A stretch of 9,356 bases of DNA from Pseudonocardiales bacterium. GTDB lineage: Bacteria > Actinomycetota > Actinomycetes > Mycobacteriales > Jatrophihabitantaceae. Positions 1 to 6,807 of this stretch are shown piece by piece. Numbering within the stretch: position 1 is the stretch's first letter; each line of letters opens with the position of its first letter. The stretch covers positions 1 through 9,356 of the forward strand of contig JAVEEO010000009.1 of the NCBI GenBank assembly GCA_030840415.1. The letters run 5' to 3'. The notes beneath the pieces are model-generated. The model saw only the letters and a list, made by a program, of their open reading frames with translations. It searched no databases and was not told the origin of the DNA. A program made the translations under genes and the position numbers.

Positions 1-537
<537 letters not shown>

Positions 538-581
538 CCCAACTTTCCGGTATGGCTCACGGCCATCATGGGGCCGGTAAC

Positions 582-1223
582 ATGCAAATCGTGCGCGTCA
601 TCCTGCCAGAATGTTTCGATCAGTTCTGGGCTGTCGTTTTACTGGACTACGCCGGTGCGGGGCGACGGTTGCTCTGGTCACCTGCACACCGAACCTGGCT
701 ACCCAATCGTGCATACACACCGGGCTTTGTCGAACAGCCTCTCATCGAGTTTGCTCCCCAGCCTTATTCAGAAGACGTTGACGCAGTACCGGAGATAGCG
801 GCGCGATTGGTCCAGCGTCGAGTGTGTTACCGATGTGGCGCGACGAAACTCTTTGACCACTTCATCGCTCCGGACGTGCTCGGTAACGCTTCGATGTATT
901 GCGTTCAACTGCCTGATCCCTCTGTCGTGGCCTCATCTGGAGGTAGCGGCCAGAAGAAGCATTGGGGCACGATGCTCGGGTGCTCGGCCGTTAAGCAGGA
1001 ATTTTGGATCAATCAATGGGGCACTGAAACGGTTCGCTACGGCAACGCGCTAATCGCAAACGATGTACGTGATTACGACTGGTGCGCCAGATGCACGAGC
1101 ATGGCTGCAAATATTGCAGGAGGATCCAACGAGCCCGCCTCCGTAGATCAATATGCCACTGCCTACGAGCATGATCTACTGGAAGAACGCGCCAAGAACC
1201 GCAGATTACGCGAAGCGCGGTAG
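582..1223 (+). CDS. Unrecognised accessory protein with two CxxC knuckles
   Basis: I do not recognise this family. The open frame runs from ATG 552 (223 aa) or ATG 582 (213 aa). I prefer 582 because the sequence becomes protein-like there (MQIVRVILPECFDQFW), but neither start has a good ribosome site. Numbered from 582, the protein has a hydrophobic N-terminal strand region, CYRC at 82-85 and CARC at 168-171, which could form one split zinc site. The C-terminus is charged and helical (LLEERAKNRRLREAR). There is no signal peptide and no clear membrane segment, so a soluble protein is likely. Codon use differs from the neighbours: two TTA leucine codons (639-641 and 1206-1208) and many A/T third positions. 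It ends 14 bp before the AbiGi-like gene on the same strand, so the two probably form one operon, and it may be the functional partner of that gene. It is close behind acs and may be read through from it. Confidence 0.6.
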   Translation: MQIVRVILPECFDQFWAVVLLDYAGAGRRLLWSPAHRTWLPNRAYTPGFVEQPLIEFAPQPYSEDVDAVPEIAARLVQRRVCYRCGATKLFDHFIAPDVLGNASMYCVQLPDPSVVASSGGSGQKKHWGTMLGCSAVKQEFWINQWGTETVRYGNALIANDVRDYDWCARCTSMAANIAGGSNEPASVDQYATAYEHDLLEERAKNRRLREAR

Positions 1224-1237
1224 TCTGACGAGGCATC

Positions 1238-2046
1238 ATGATGTTTCCTGCCACACTTGAATCATGTCGCAATCAATCGAGCGCCTTCTTCACCGCCGCG
1301 CAGACCTATTCTACCTTCCTTGTCCACCTCACGCGTGACGATTCAGACAGCAGCGGACAGGACGCTCGCACGAAGCTACTGAGCATGGCAGCTTCATCGA
1401 CCATCGAAGCGCGGCGACCGCTTGGTATGGCCGGTCACCTCGACAGCTATCTGATTGATGGAGTTGGCACACAGCGAATGGTCTGCTTCACCGAAACACC
1501 CCTGCAACATGTTTAGATGATGACCGAGGACATCCAGAATCGTCAGGTGCGTTTGGCGGCATACGGTCTAGTATTCACTAAAACAACCGCCAGGCGCAAG
1601 GGGTGCAAACCGGTCTGGTACCTAGACATCACACCCGGTCACGAGTGGTTGACTAATTCGTCACACGACTTGTCAGCTCAGCCGTCGAGAGAGCTCGAGA
1701 CGCGTCAACTAACGCAGTCGATGCGATGGTGTCGAGCCAGCAGGGTATTTTGCGTCTAACACCGTTCATTGAGCAGATGGGGCCGATGAATAATGGCAAA
1801 CGCAAAGAGTTTTGGTGGGAGCGTGAATGGCGTCACCGGAGCCACTTCCACTACTCGGTGCAGGACGTGGTTGCTGTCTTCGCGCCTGCAGACGACGACC
1901 AAGCAATTCGAGCTGACCCGGGCAAGCTCACGCCTTTTTGGAATGACCGTCCCGTTCCTGTGCTGGATCCGATCTGGGGACAGGAGCGCATGATTGCGGA
2001 GATGTCGGGAATCAGCGCAAATCGGATTGGGCCATTCCCGGAATGA
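1238..2046 (+). pseudogene. AbiGi-like abortive-infection protein, broken by a stop and a frameshift
   Basis: About 269 codons can be reassembled from three pieces. Piece 1 (1238-1513) starts at ATG ATG behind GACGAGG (1227-1233) and reads STFLVHLTRD, then STIEARRPLG, then MVCFTETPLQHV. It stops at TAG 1514-1516. Piece 2 continues in the same frame from 1517 with AAYGLVFTKTTARRKGCKP and VWYLDITPGHEWLTN, to about 1657. Piece 3 is in another frame (+1 phase, 1657/1660 to TGA 2044-2046) with ILRLTPFIEQMGP, KRKEFWWEREWRHRSHFHYS, VVAVFAPADD and LDPIWGQERMIAEMSG. The join needs one missing base or two extra bases between about 1655 and 1735. The FTETPL, PVWYLDITPG and KEFWWEREWR blocks fit my memory of proteins annotated as putative abortive-phage-resistance AbiGi (antitoxin) family. 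The reading across both breaks makes decay clearer than the family name. Both breaks could be sequencing errors, but two independent ones are less likely. An ATG ATG follows the TAG directly, so translation could restart. Confidence 0.7.
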
Positions 2047-2047
2047 G

Positions 2048-2179
2048 TGCCGGACTCCTGATTTCTTGAACGAGATCGATGCCAACTCGGTGATCGGCCC
2101 GATCACCGACGTCACCAAGGTGTACCTGGTGCTGACTCCGTGCAGGGACCAGGTCCTATCAGCGGTGGGCATCCGGTGA
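2048..2179. other. Short host-like coding remnant at the right edge of the insert
   Basis: After the AbiGi-like stop the base composition returns to that of the host. On the plus strand one frame stays open with G/C in most third positions (about 2072-2176, NEIDANSVIGPITDVTKVYL), ending in TGA 2177-2179 inside the 3' end of the SDR gene. The opposite-strand frame begins at ATG 2172 (MPTADRTWSLHG, then TSVIGPITELASISF). It shares the same third-position bases, so base bias cannot tell which strand was coding. I recognise neither product. It is too short to be a complete known gene, and looks like a residue of whatever stood here before the insert arrived, or the 3' tail of the insert itself. 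Confidence 0.35.
2087..2109. repeat. Near-perfect 23-bp palindrome between the insert and the SDR gene
   Basis: TCGGTGATCGG (2087-2097) and its exact reverse complement CCGATCACCGA (2099-2109) are separated by a single C. As RNA it could fold into a 9-bp stem with a 5-nt loop. No T-run follows on either side, so a simple intrinsic terminator is not shown. Its place between genes facing each other would suit a bidirectional terminator, and its near-perfect symmetry would also suit a protein-binding site or a recombination site. Confidence 0.5.
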
Positions 2180-2872
2180 GGACGGCCCGGGCAGCCCGGC
2201 CGGTCGCAGCGTCAGGTCGGTGATCACGCCGTCCGCCGGCAGCGACAGCATCAGCTCAATCGCCCCGGCCACCGTCTCGGGCCGCAGGTAGTCCGACTCC
2301 CGGTACTCCCCCGACTCGGCCGCCCGCACCTCGCGCTGCATGGTGGTAGCGGTGCGTCCGGGATAGATCGTGCAGACCCGCACCCCCGGCTCCTCCTGGC
2401 GCAGGCCGTCGGCATAGGCGCGCAACGCGAACTTCGACGCTCCGTAGGAGGTCAGCGGCGACCGGGCGTTCAACCCGGACCCCGAGTTGACCAGCACCAC
2501 GGTGCCCCTCGCCGCCCGCAACGCCGGCAACAGCAACCGGGTCAACTCCGCCACCGCGATGACGTTGACGCCGAACTGCGTCGCGAAGTCGTCCGGCGAC
2601 GACTCGGACAGCGTGCCCGGCCGCACGATGCCGGCGCAGTGCACCACCCCGTCCAGCTCGGCAAGGCCGGCCAGCCACGGAGCGAGCGCCGCCGCCAGCG
2701 AGTCCGGTCGCGACAGGTCGGCCGCCGGCAGCCCGGCGAAACCCAGTCCGGCCAGGTCAGCGCCCGAGCCGGGACGGACCAGGCCGTGGACCCGGTGCCC
2801 GGCACCGAGCAATCGCTCGGACAGCGTCCGGCCGATGCCGCGGGAGACTCCGGTGATCAGGTAGCTCGGCAC
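2159..2872 (-). CDS. Short-chain dehydrogenase/reductase (classical SDR)
   Basis: A 237-aa NAD(P)-dependent oxidoreductase of the classical SDR type; its substrate is unknown. Seen: the Rossmann glycine motif TGVSRGIG at residues 7-14, a variant of the NNAG motif as HCAG at 78-81, structural Asn at 103 (GVNV), catalytic Ser130 (NSGSG), and YGASK with Tyr143 and Lys147, at the usual 13-residue Ser-Tyr spacing. The PG of IYPGRTATTM (170-179) marks the usual end of the cofactor site. Arg11 in the glycine motif hints at NADPH. There is no signal peptide. The start is GTG 2872-2870, with no convincing ribosome site. A TAGAGT at 2886-2881 on the same strand, 8 nt from the GTG, could be the -10 of a leaderless promoter. 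The stop is followed at once by a second stop (TGATAG). It diverges from the membrane-protein operon and replaces the protease gene that I recall at the equivalent position in M. tuberculosis. Confidence 0.92.
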   Translation of the reverse strand: MPSYLITGVSRGIGRTLSERLLGAGHRVHGLVRPGSGADLAGLGFAGLPAADLSRPDSLAAALAPWLAGLAELDGVVHCAGIVRPGTLSESSPDDFATQFGVNVIAVAELTRLLLPALRAARGTVVLVNSGSGLNARSPLTSYGASKFALRAYADGLRQEEPGVRVCTIYPGRTATTMQREVRAAESGEYRESDYLRPETVAGAIELMLSLPADGVITDLTLRPAGLPGPSSPDAHR

Positions 2873-2940
2873 AGCTGCCGACTCTAGCGAGCGGCGCCGG
2901 TGTGCGTCCGCGATGAAGAAGCGGCGACCCGGACGCGCGG

Positions 2941-2946
2941 TAGGGT
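2941..2946 (+). promoter_or_regulatory. Possible -10 element (TAGGGT) for the membrane-protein operon
   Basis: In the 180-bp gap between the divergent SDR and membrane-protein genes, TAGGGT matches the actinobacterial TANNNT -10 form, but no good -35 sits 16-18 bp upstream. A perfect TTGACA at 2957-2962 lies downstream without a well-spaced -10. Either could serve; neither is proven. A transcript from here would have a leader of about 100 nt ahead of the GTG at 3053. Confidence 0.25.
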
Positions 2947-3052
2947 CTGTCGTGGATTGACATCAGAAGGCGTCGATCCGGACCACAAGGCCTACACCAG
3001 AGGGCCACATCGGAATGCGCACCACCGCTTGGAAGAGAAGGGACATCGGCGG

Positions 3053-3484
3053 GTGACCGTTAACCACACCGCGACGCAGGCGCCCGGGCAGCCGTCCATC
3101 GGGACCCTGGTCGCCGACGCATCGTCCAGCTTCAGCACCCTGCTGCACGGCGAGATCGAGCTGGCCAAGCTCGAGATCAAGTCCTCGGTCAAGAACGCCG
3201 GAACCGGTGCGGGGATGTTCGCCGCGGCCGCCGTGCTGGTGGTGTTCTCGCTGATCTTCGGCCTGATCGCGCTGGCCGAGGGTCTGGTGGCGCTGCACCT
3301 GTGGCGCTGGGTCGCCTACCTGATCGTGTTCGCGCTGCTGATCCTGCTGGCCGGCCTGTTCGGCTTCCTGGGCCTGCGCAAGGTCAAGCGGGTCAAGGCA
3401 CCGCAGCAGACGATCGACACCACCAAGAGCACCGTGACGGCGCTGCGCCAGGCCACCTCGCACCAGCCCAGCCACCGCGCCTAG
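3053..3484 (+). CDS. Holin-X family (DUF1469/Phage_holin_3_6-like) small membrane protein
   Basis: A 143-aa membrane protein placed like M. tuberculosis Rv3669. I start it at GTG 3053 because GAGAAGGGA (3035-3043) lies 9 nt upstream and the frame before that (open back to 2900) reads like random arginine-rich sequence. Domain order: a short polar N-terminus; an amphipathic helix at about 15-48 (SIGTLVADASSSFSTLLHGE) of the sort that precedes the membrane part in this family; two hydrophobic segments at about 55-79 and 86-108; then a basic tail (RKVKRVK) and a polar C-terminus. Despite the name, chromosomal copies like this are not known phage lysis genes, and no phage genes flank it. It lies 27 bp before the hydrolase on the same strand, so the two are probably co-transcribed. 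Precise function is unknown; an envelope role is inferred from membrane segments and from the nearby MarP. Confidence 0.85.
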   Translation: MTVNHTATQAPGQPSIGTLVADASSSFSTLLHGEIELAKLEIKSSVKNAGTGAGMFAAAAVLVVFSLIFGLIALAEGLVALHLWRWVAYLIVFALLILLAGLFGFLGLRKVKRVKAPQQTIDTTKSTVTALRQATSHQPSHRA

Positions 3485-3511
3485 CCCCGGAAGCCAGCCG
3501 CTGAGCAGCCA

Positions 3512-4432
3512 GTGACCAGACCCGACGAGTCCGTCGTCCTGATCGACGGGCCGTGGACGCACCGGATGGTCCGGGCCAACGGCATCGCGCTGCACGTCAC
3601 CGAGGCCGGCACCGGACCGCTGGTGCTGCTGCTGCACGGGATGCCGACGTTCTGGTGGACCTGGTCCCGGCAGCTGATCGACCTGGCCGACGCCGGCTAC
3701 CGCGCGGTCGCGGTGGACCTGCGCGGCTACGGCGCCTCGGACAAGCCGCCGCGCGGCTACGACGCCACCACCATGGCCGCCGACATCGCCCAGCTGGTGA
3801 CCGCGCTGGGCGAGCAGGACGCGGTGCTGGTCGGCAACGACGTGGGCGGCCTGCTGGCCTGGACGGTGGCCGCCCAGCATCCCCAGGTGGTACGCCGGAT
3901 CGCGGTGCTCGGCGCCGCCCACCCGCTGCGGCTGCGCCAGGCGGTGCTGTCGGACAAGGCACAGCGGCATGCCTCGGCGTACGCGCTCAAGACCTTCCAG
4001 ATCCCCCGCCGCGGCGAGCGGCTGCTGACCGAGGACCCGTCCTACCTGCTGCAGCTGTTCGACAGCTGGTCCGGTCCGCGGTGGCGGGACAGCCCCAGCT
4101 ACGCCACCGCCACCGGCCGCTACGCCGAGGCGATGCGGATCCACCCGGTGGCGCACTGCTCGCTGGAGTTCTTCCGCTGGGCGGTCCGGTCCCTGCCGCG
4201 CCCGGACGGCCGCGCCTATGCCCGGTCGATGCAGCGCCCGATCGGCAAGCCGGTCCTGCAGCTGCACGGTGACCTGGACCGGTGCGTGCTCCCCAGCACC
4301 GCGCAGGGCTCCTCGCGGCACGTCTCGGCCGACTACGAGTGGCGGTTGCTGGCCGGCGTGGGCCACTTCCCGCAGCACGAGCGTCCCGAGCAGGTCTCGG
4401 ACGAGCTGATCCGCTGGGCCAAGCTGGGTTAG
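3512..4432 (+). CDS. Alpha/beta hydrolase, epoxide-hydrolase-like (EphE-like)
   Basis: A 306-aa cytoplasmic alpha/beta-fold hydrolase. Seen: the HGMP oxyanion motif at 42-45; DLRGYGASDKP at 69-79, typical of epoxide hydrolases and haloalkane dehalogenases; the nucleophile elbow VGNDVGG with Asp110 as nucleophile, pointing to epoxide or C-halogen chemistry rather than ester hydrolysis; the acid, probably Asp256 in HGDLDRCVLP; and His285 in GVGHFPQHE. A cap domain with several tyrosines (178, 197, 204) fits epoxide hydrolases, where two Tyr polarise the ring, but I cannot assign which. In M. tuberculosis ephE occupies this place. The start is GTG 3512 with no strong ribosome site, so coupling to the upstream membrane protein is likely. 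The stop lies 7 bp from the stop of the convergent marP, leaving no space for a terminator between them. Substrate is unknown. Confidence 0.88.
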   Translation: MTRPDESVVLIDGPWTHRMVRANGIALHVTEAGTGPLVLLLHGMPTFWWTWSRQLIDLADAGYRAVAVDLRGYGASDKPPRGYDATTMAADIAQLVTALGEQDAVLVGNDVGGLLAWTVAAQHPQVVRRIAVLGAAHPLRLRQAVLSDKAQRHASAYALKTFQIPRRGERLLTEDPSYLLQLFDSWSGPRWRDSPSYATATGRYAEAMRIHPVAHCSLEFFRWAVRSLPRPDGRAYARSMQRPIGKPVLQLHGDLDRCVLPSTAQGSSRHVSADYEWRLLAGVGHFPQHERPEQVSDELIRWAKLG

Positions 4433-4439
4433 GACGGAC

Positions 4440-5624
4440 TCAGCTGCAGGCGCCGGTGCCGACCGACCGGGTGGCGGTCCGGCCGCTGCGGGCGGCTGCG
4501 GACACCTCGTCGGCGGTGAGCACGAACGCGGTGTCGGCGGAGTCCAGCGCGGAGGCGAACACGATGCCCAGGATGCTGCCGTCGGTGGCGATCAGCGGGC
4601 CACCGGAGTTGCCCACCCGGACCACCGACCTGATCGTGTAGATGTCGCGGTCCAGGGAGACCTCGCCGTAGATGTCGCGGCCGGCGATCCGTTCCCGGTC
4701 CCGCACCCGGGCCGGCCGAACGTCGAACGGGCCGTCCTCGGGGTAGCCGAGCACGATGGCGTCCTGGCCGGACCGGGCCGCGATCGCCGACAGCGGCAAC
4801 GGCTTCTGCTTCAGCCCCGGCACCCACAGCACCGCGATGTCGCGTCCGGGATCGAAGACCACCACGTGCGCGGTCAGCCGCCCGCCGCCGGTCTCGACCT
4901 GGACCTGGCCGGCACCGGCCACCACGTGGGCGTTGGTCAGCACCCGTTCGGGGGCATAGACCACGCTGGAGCCCTCGATCCCCCGGTCACACGACAGCGC
5001 CACCGCGCGCACCTTGAGCACCGACGGCCGGGCCTGGGCGACCGCGCCCGAGCGCAGCAACCCCGGGTCGGCCGGCGGCACGTCGACGATCCGGGTGGGC
5101 TGCAGGGCACCGAAGACCTGCGGGAAGCCGCTGCGATCTACGAACCGGCGCAGCGAGCTGTAGAGGTTGCGGATGTTGTCGGGCAGCGTGTCGTCCACCG
5201 CCCGGATGGTGACCGAGCGCCGGACCTGGTCCGACAGGGCCGGAAACGGCGCGAACGCCAGCGGCAGCGCCACCATCCAGGCGACCAGCAGCACCGCCAG
5301 CACCGAGAACAGCGCCCCGACCACCCGGTCCAGCTGGCGGGCCGGATGCCAGGTCACCTTGGAGCGCAGCCGGCCGGCCACCCAGACCGCGAGCAGCTGG
5401 CCGAGCAGCGCGAAGAACAGCACGCACACGATCGCCACCGGCACCTGGGCGGCGCCGTTGGCCAGCGCCCGGCCCAGTGGCTTGGCCAGCTGGGCACCGG
5501 CCGCGGCACCGCCGAAGAAGCCGGCGAAGGACAGCCCGCCCAGCAGCGCCCCGTTGCGGAAACCGCCCACGGCGTAGCACAGCATCGCCACCAGCAGGAT
5601 CAGGTCGAGCAGGTCAGGCTTCAC
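4440..5624 (-). CDS. marP: MarP-type membrane-anchored serine protease
   Basis: A 394-aa protein, close to the 397 aa I recall for M. tuberculosis MarP (Rv3671c), which supports survival in acid by processing cell-wall enzymes. An N-terminal CvpA-like part (about 1-125) holds four hydrophobic segments (about 5-20, 25-47, 60-84, 101-125). A linker follows, then a chymotrypsin-fold protease outside the membrane. The catalytic triad is visible: His233 (LTNAHVVAG), Asp262 (GRDIAVL) and Ser340 (VGNSGGPL). Cys212 and Cys393 match in spacing the disulfide Cys pair described for the tuberculosis enzyme (214 and 395), so redox control may be conserved. The start is GTG 5624, with GAGGAGG (5644-5638 on this strand) overlapping the cupredoxin stop; spacing is 13 nt, somewhat long. 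It is last in the nth-Nudix-cupredoxin-marP cluster. All key residues are present and the length is full. Confidence 0.95.
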   Translation of the reverse strand: MKPDLLDLILLVAMLCYAVGGFRNGALLGGLSFAGFFGGAAAGAQLAKPLGRALANGAAQVPVAIVCVLFFALLGQLLAVWVAGRLRSKVTWHPARQLDRVVGALFSVLAVLLVAWMVALPLAFAPFPALSDQVRRSVTIRAVDDTLPDNIRNLYSSLRRFVDRSGFPQVFGALQPTRIVDVPPADPGLLRSGAVAQARPSVLKVRAVALSCDRGIEGSSVVYAPERVLTNAHVVAGAGQVQVETGGGRLTAHVVVFDPGRDIAVLWVPGLKQKPLPLSAIAARSGQDAIVLGYPEDGPFDVRPARVRDRERIAGRDIYGEVSLDRDIYTIRSVVRVGNSGGPLIATDGSILGIVFASALDSADTAFVLTADEVSAAARSGRTATRSVGTGACS

Positions 5625-5642
5625 CGCCGGGAGCCGACCTCC

Positions 5643-6074
5643 TCAGTTCGGTAGCACCACGAGGGTGCCCGTCTGGCCCTGTTTGACGTGGATGGTGCAG
5701 ACGAACTTATACGTCCCCGGCGCCGGGGCGGTGAACTGCACCGACTTGGTCTGGCCCGCGGAGACCAGCGGGACGTAGTCGGCGGGAAAGTTCAGCAGCG
5801 ACCAGTCGTGCGGGGCTCCGGTACCGACATGCTTGAGGGTGATCCGGACCTTGCCCGGGTGCACGGTGATGCTCGACGGCGAGAACCGGTAGTGCTGGTC
5901 GGTGCTGATCACCACGTCCTGCACGCCGGTGGTCGCGGCGACCGTGGTCGAGCCGGCGTGCGGCTCCCGGTTGATGGCCGACTCGGTCTGGCAGCCGGCC
6001 AGCGCCAGCAACCCGGCCACCACCGGGACGACCAGCAGCGGCCGGCGGGTGGCCAGCGGCCGGGATGTCAGCAC
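5643..6074 (-). CDS. Cupredoxin-domain lipoprotein with Gln at the axial ligand position
   Basis: A 143-aa exported protein: basic N-terminus, hydrophobic stretch 12-26, and lipobox LALAGC with Cys28 as the lipid-anchored residue, so it should sit on the outer face of the membrane. After a polar linker the cupredoxin domain (about 50-143) has strand FSPSSITVHPGKVRITLKH, then His89 (APHDW), then Cys126 and His129 (FVCTIH). The usual axial Met lies 8 after the Cys. Here that residue is Gln134 (KQGQTGTLVV), as in stellacyanin-type sites. A blue, low-potential electron-transfer or copper-holding role is inferred. The start is GTG 6074 with no ribosome site, although the nearest in-frame GTG further down would cut into the signal sequence. 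It lies 52 bp after the Nudix gene and 18 bp before marP. No TlpA-like thioredoxin gene is present in the cluster, unlike the mycobacterial arrangement I recall. Confidence 0.88.
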   Translation of the reverse strand: MLTSRPLATRRPLLVVPVVAGLLALAGCQTESAINREPHAGSTTVAATTGVQDVVISTDQHYRFSPSSITVHPGKVRITLKHVGTGAPHDWSLLNFPADYVPLVSAGQTKSVQFTAPAPGTYKFVCTIHVKQGQTGTLVVLPN

Positions 6075-6126
6075 AGCAGCGACCGTACCCGGCGTCGCTG
6101 TGCGACCCCTGACGGGACCTCGCCGC

Positions 6127-6807
6127 TCAGTCCGGCAGCGGCCGGGACACCTGCCGGTCCCAGGGCTGCTCCCAGCCGGCCAGCCGCAGCAGCCGGTCCA
6201 GCAGGCCGGCGGTGAACCCCCAGACGAACAGGCCGTCGGCGGCGAAGCCCGGCCCCGCGAAGCCGGACGGGTGCCGCACCGTGAACCGGTTGGCCGGCCG
6301 GACCAGCTCGCTCAGCGGCACCCGGTGCACGCCGGCCACCTCGGCCTCGTCGACGACCCCGACCGGGTGCGGGCTGCGCCAGTACCCGAGCACCGGCGTC
6401 ACCACGAAGCCCGACGGCGGCAGGAACAACGCCGGCAGCTCGGCCAGCACGTCGACGGACTCGGCCCGCAGCCCGACCTCCTCGGTCGCCTCGCGCAGCG
6501 CGGTGGCGGTGGCCGAGACGTCCTGCGGATCGGTGGCCCCGCCGGGAAAGGCGACCTGGCCGGCATGGCTGCGCATGGTGGCCGACCGCTGGATCAGCAG
6601 CACGTCGGCACTGTCAGGACCGCCGGCGGCATCCGGCGCGGCGAACAGGATCAGCACCGCCGAGTGCCGGCCGCTGCCGTCGGCCGGCGGGGTGAACCGG
6701 GACAGCTCGTCCGCCTGCACCGAATCGACCGCCCGCAGCAACGGGTGCAGCCAGGACGGCGCGACCGCATCGTCCGTTGCCCGGCCGGGATGGCGGCTGG
6801 GATTCAC
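6127..6807 (-). CDS. Nudix hydrolase, CoA pyrophosphatase type
   Basis: A 226-aa cytoplasmic enzyme of the NudL/UPF0035 type, which cuts CoA and its derivatives to acyl-phosphopantetheine and 3',5'-ADP. Seen: the family motif [14 protein letters not shown] (71-84) followed by VAFPGG (85-90), which defines this subfamily, then the Nudix box REATEEVGL (105-113), whose Glu106, Glu109 and Glu110 bind the metal. A second conserved patch, [14 protein letters not shown], follows at 129-142. I start it at GTG 6807, whose last two bases lie in the TGA stop of nth (GTGA overlap). A longer frame running back to 7440 is only the shadow of nth. Translational coupling to nth is therefore likely. The equivalent gene in M. 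tuberculosis is Rv3672c. Length is normal and no key residue is missing. Confidence 0.92.
   Translation of the reverse strand: MNPSRHPGRATDDAVAPSWLHPLLRAVDSVQADELSRFTPPADGSGRHSAVLILFAAPDAAGGPDSADVLLIQRSATMRSHAGQVAFPGGATDPQDVSATATALREATEEVGLRAESVDVLAELPALFLPPSGFVVTPVLGYWRSPHPVGVVDEAEVAGVHRVPLSELVRPANRFTVRHPSGFAGPGFAADGLFVWGFTAGLLDRLLRLAGWEQPWDRQVSRPLPD

Noticed and set aside
552..566. Hairpin ATGGC-TCACG-GCCAT as an acs terminator
   Set aside because: Only 5 bp of stem and no T-run; it could be chance.
2124..2154. Stem ACCTGGT/ACCAGGT near the SDR stop as a terminator
   Set aside because: Seven base pairs with a 17-nt loop and no T-run; too weak to call.
2900..3052. The longer N-terminus of the holin-X protein
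   Set aside because: The Arg-rich start shows no family resemblance, and a good ribosome site sits just before GTG 3053.
3053..3484. Evidence of a prophage because of the holin-type name
   Set aside because: No other phage gene is present, and this family is chromosomal in most actinomycetes.
2963..4378. A 471-codon open frame on the minus strand across the holin-X and hydrolase genes
   Set aside because: It is antisense to two well-supported genes, reads as Arg/Gly/Gln-rich sequence with no domain, and arises from strong G/C bias in the sense genes.
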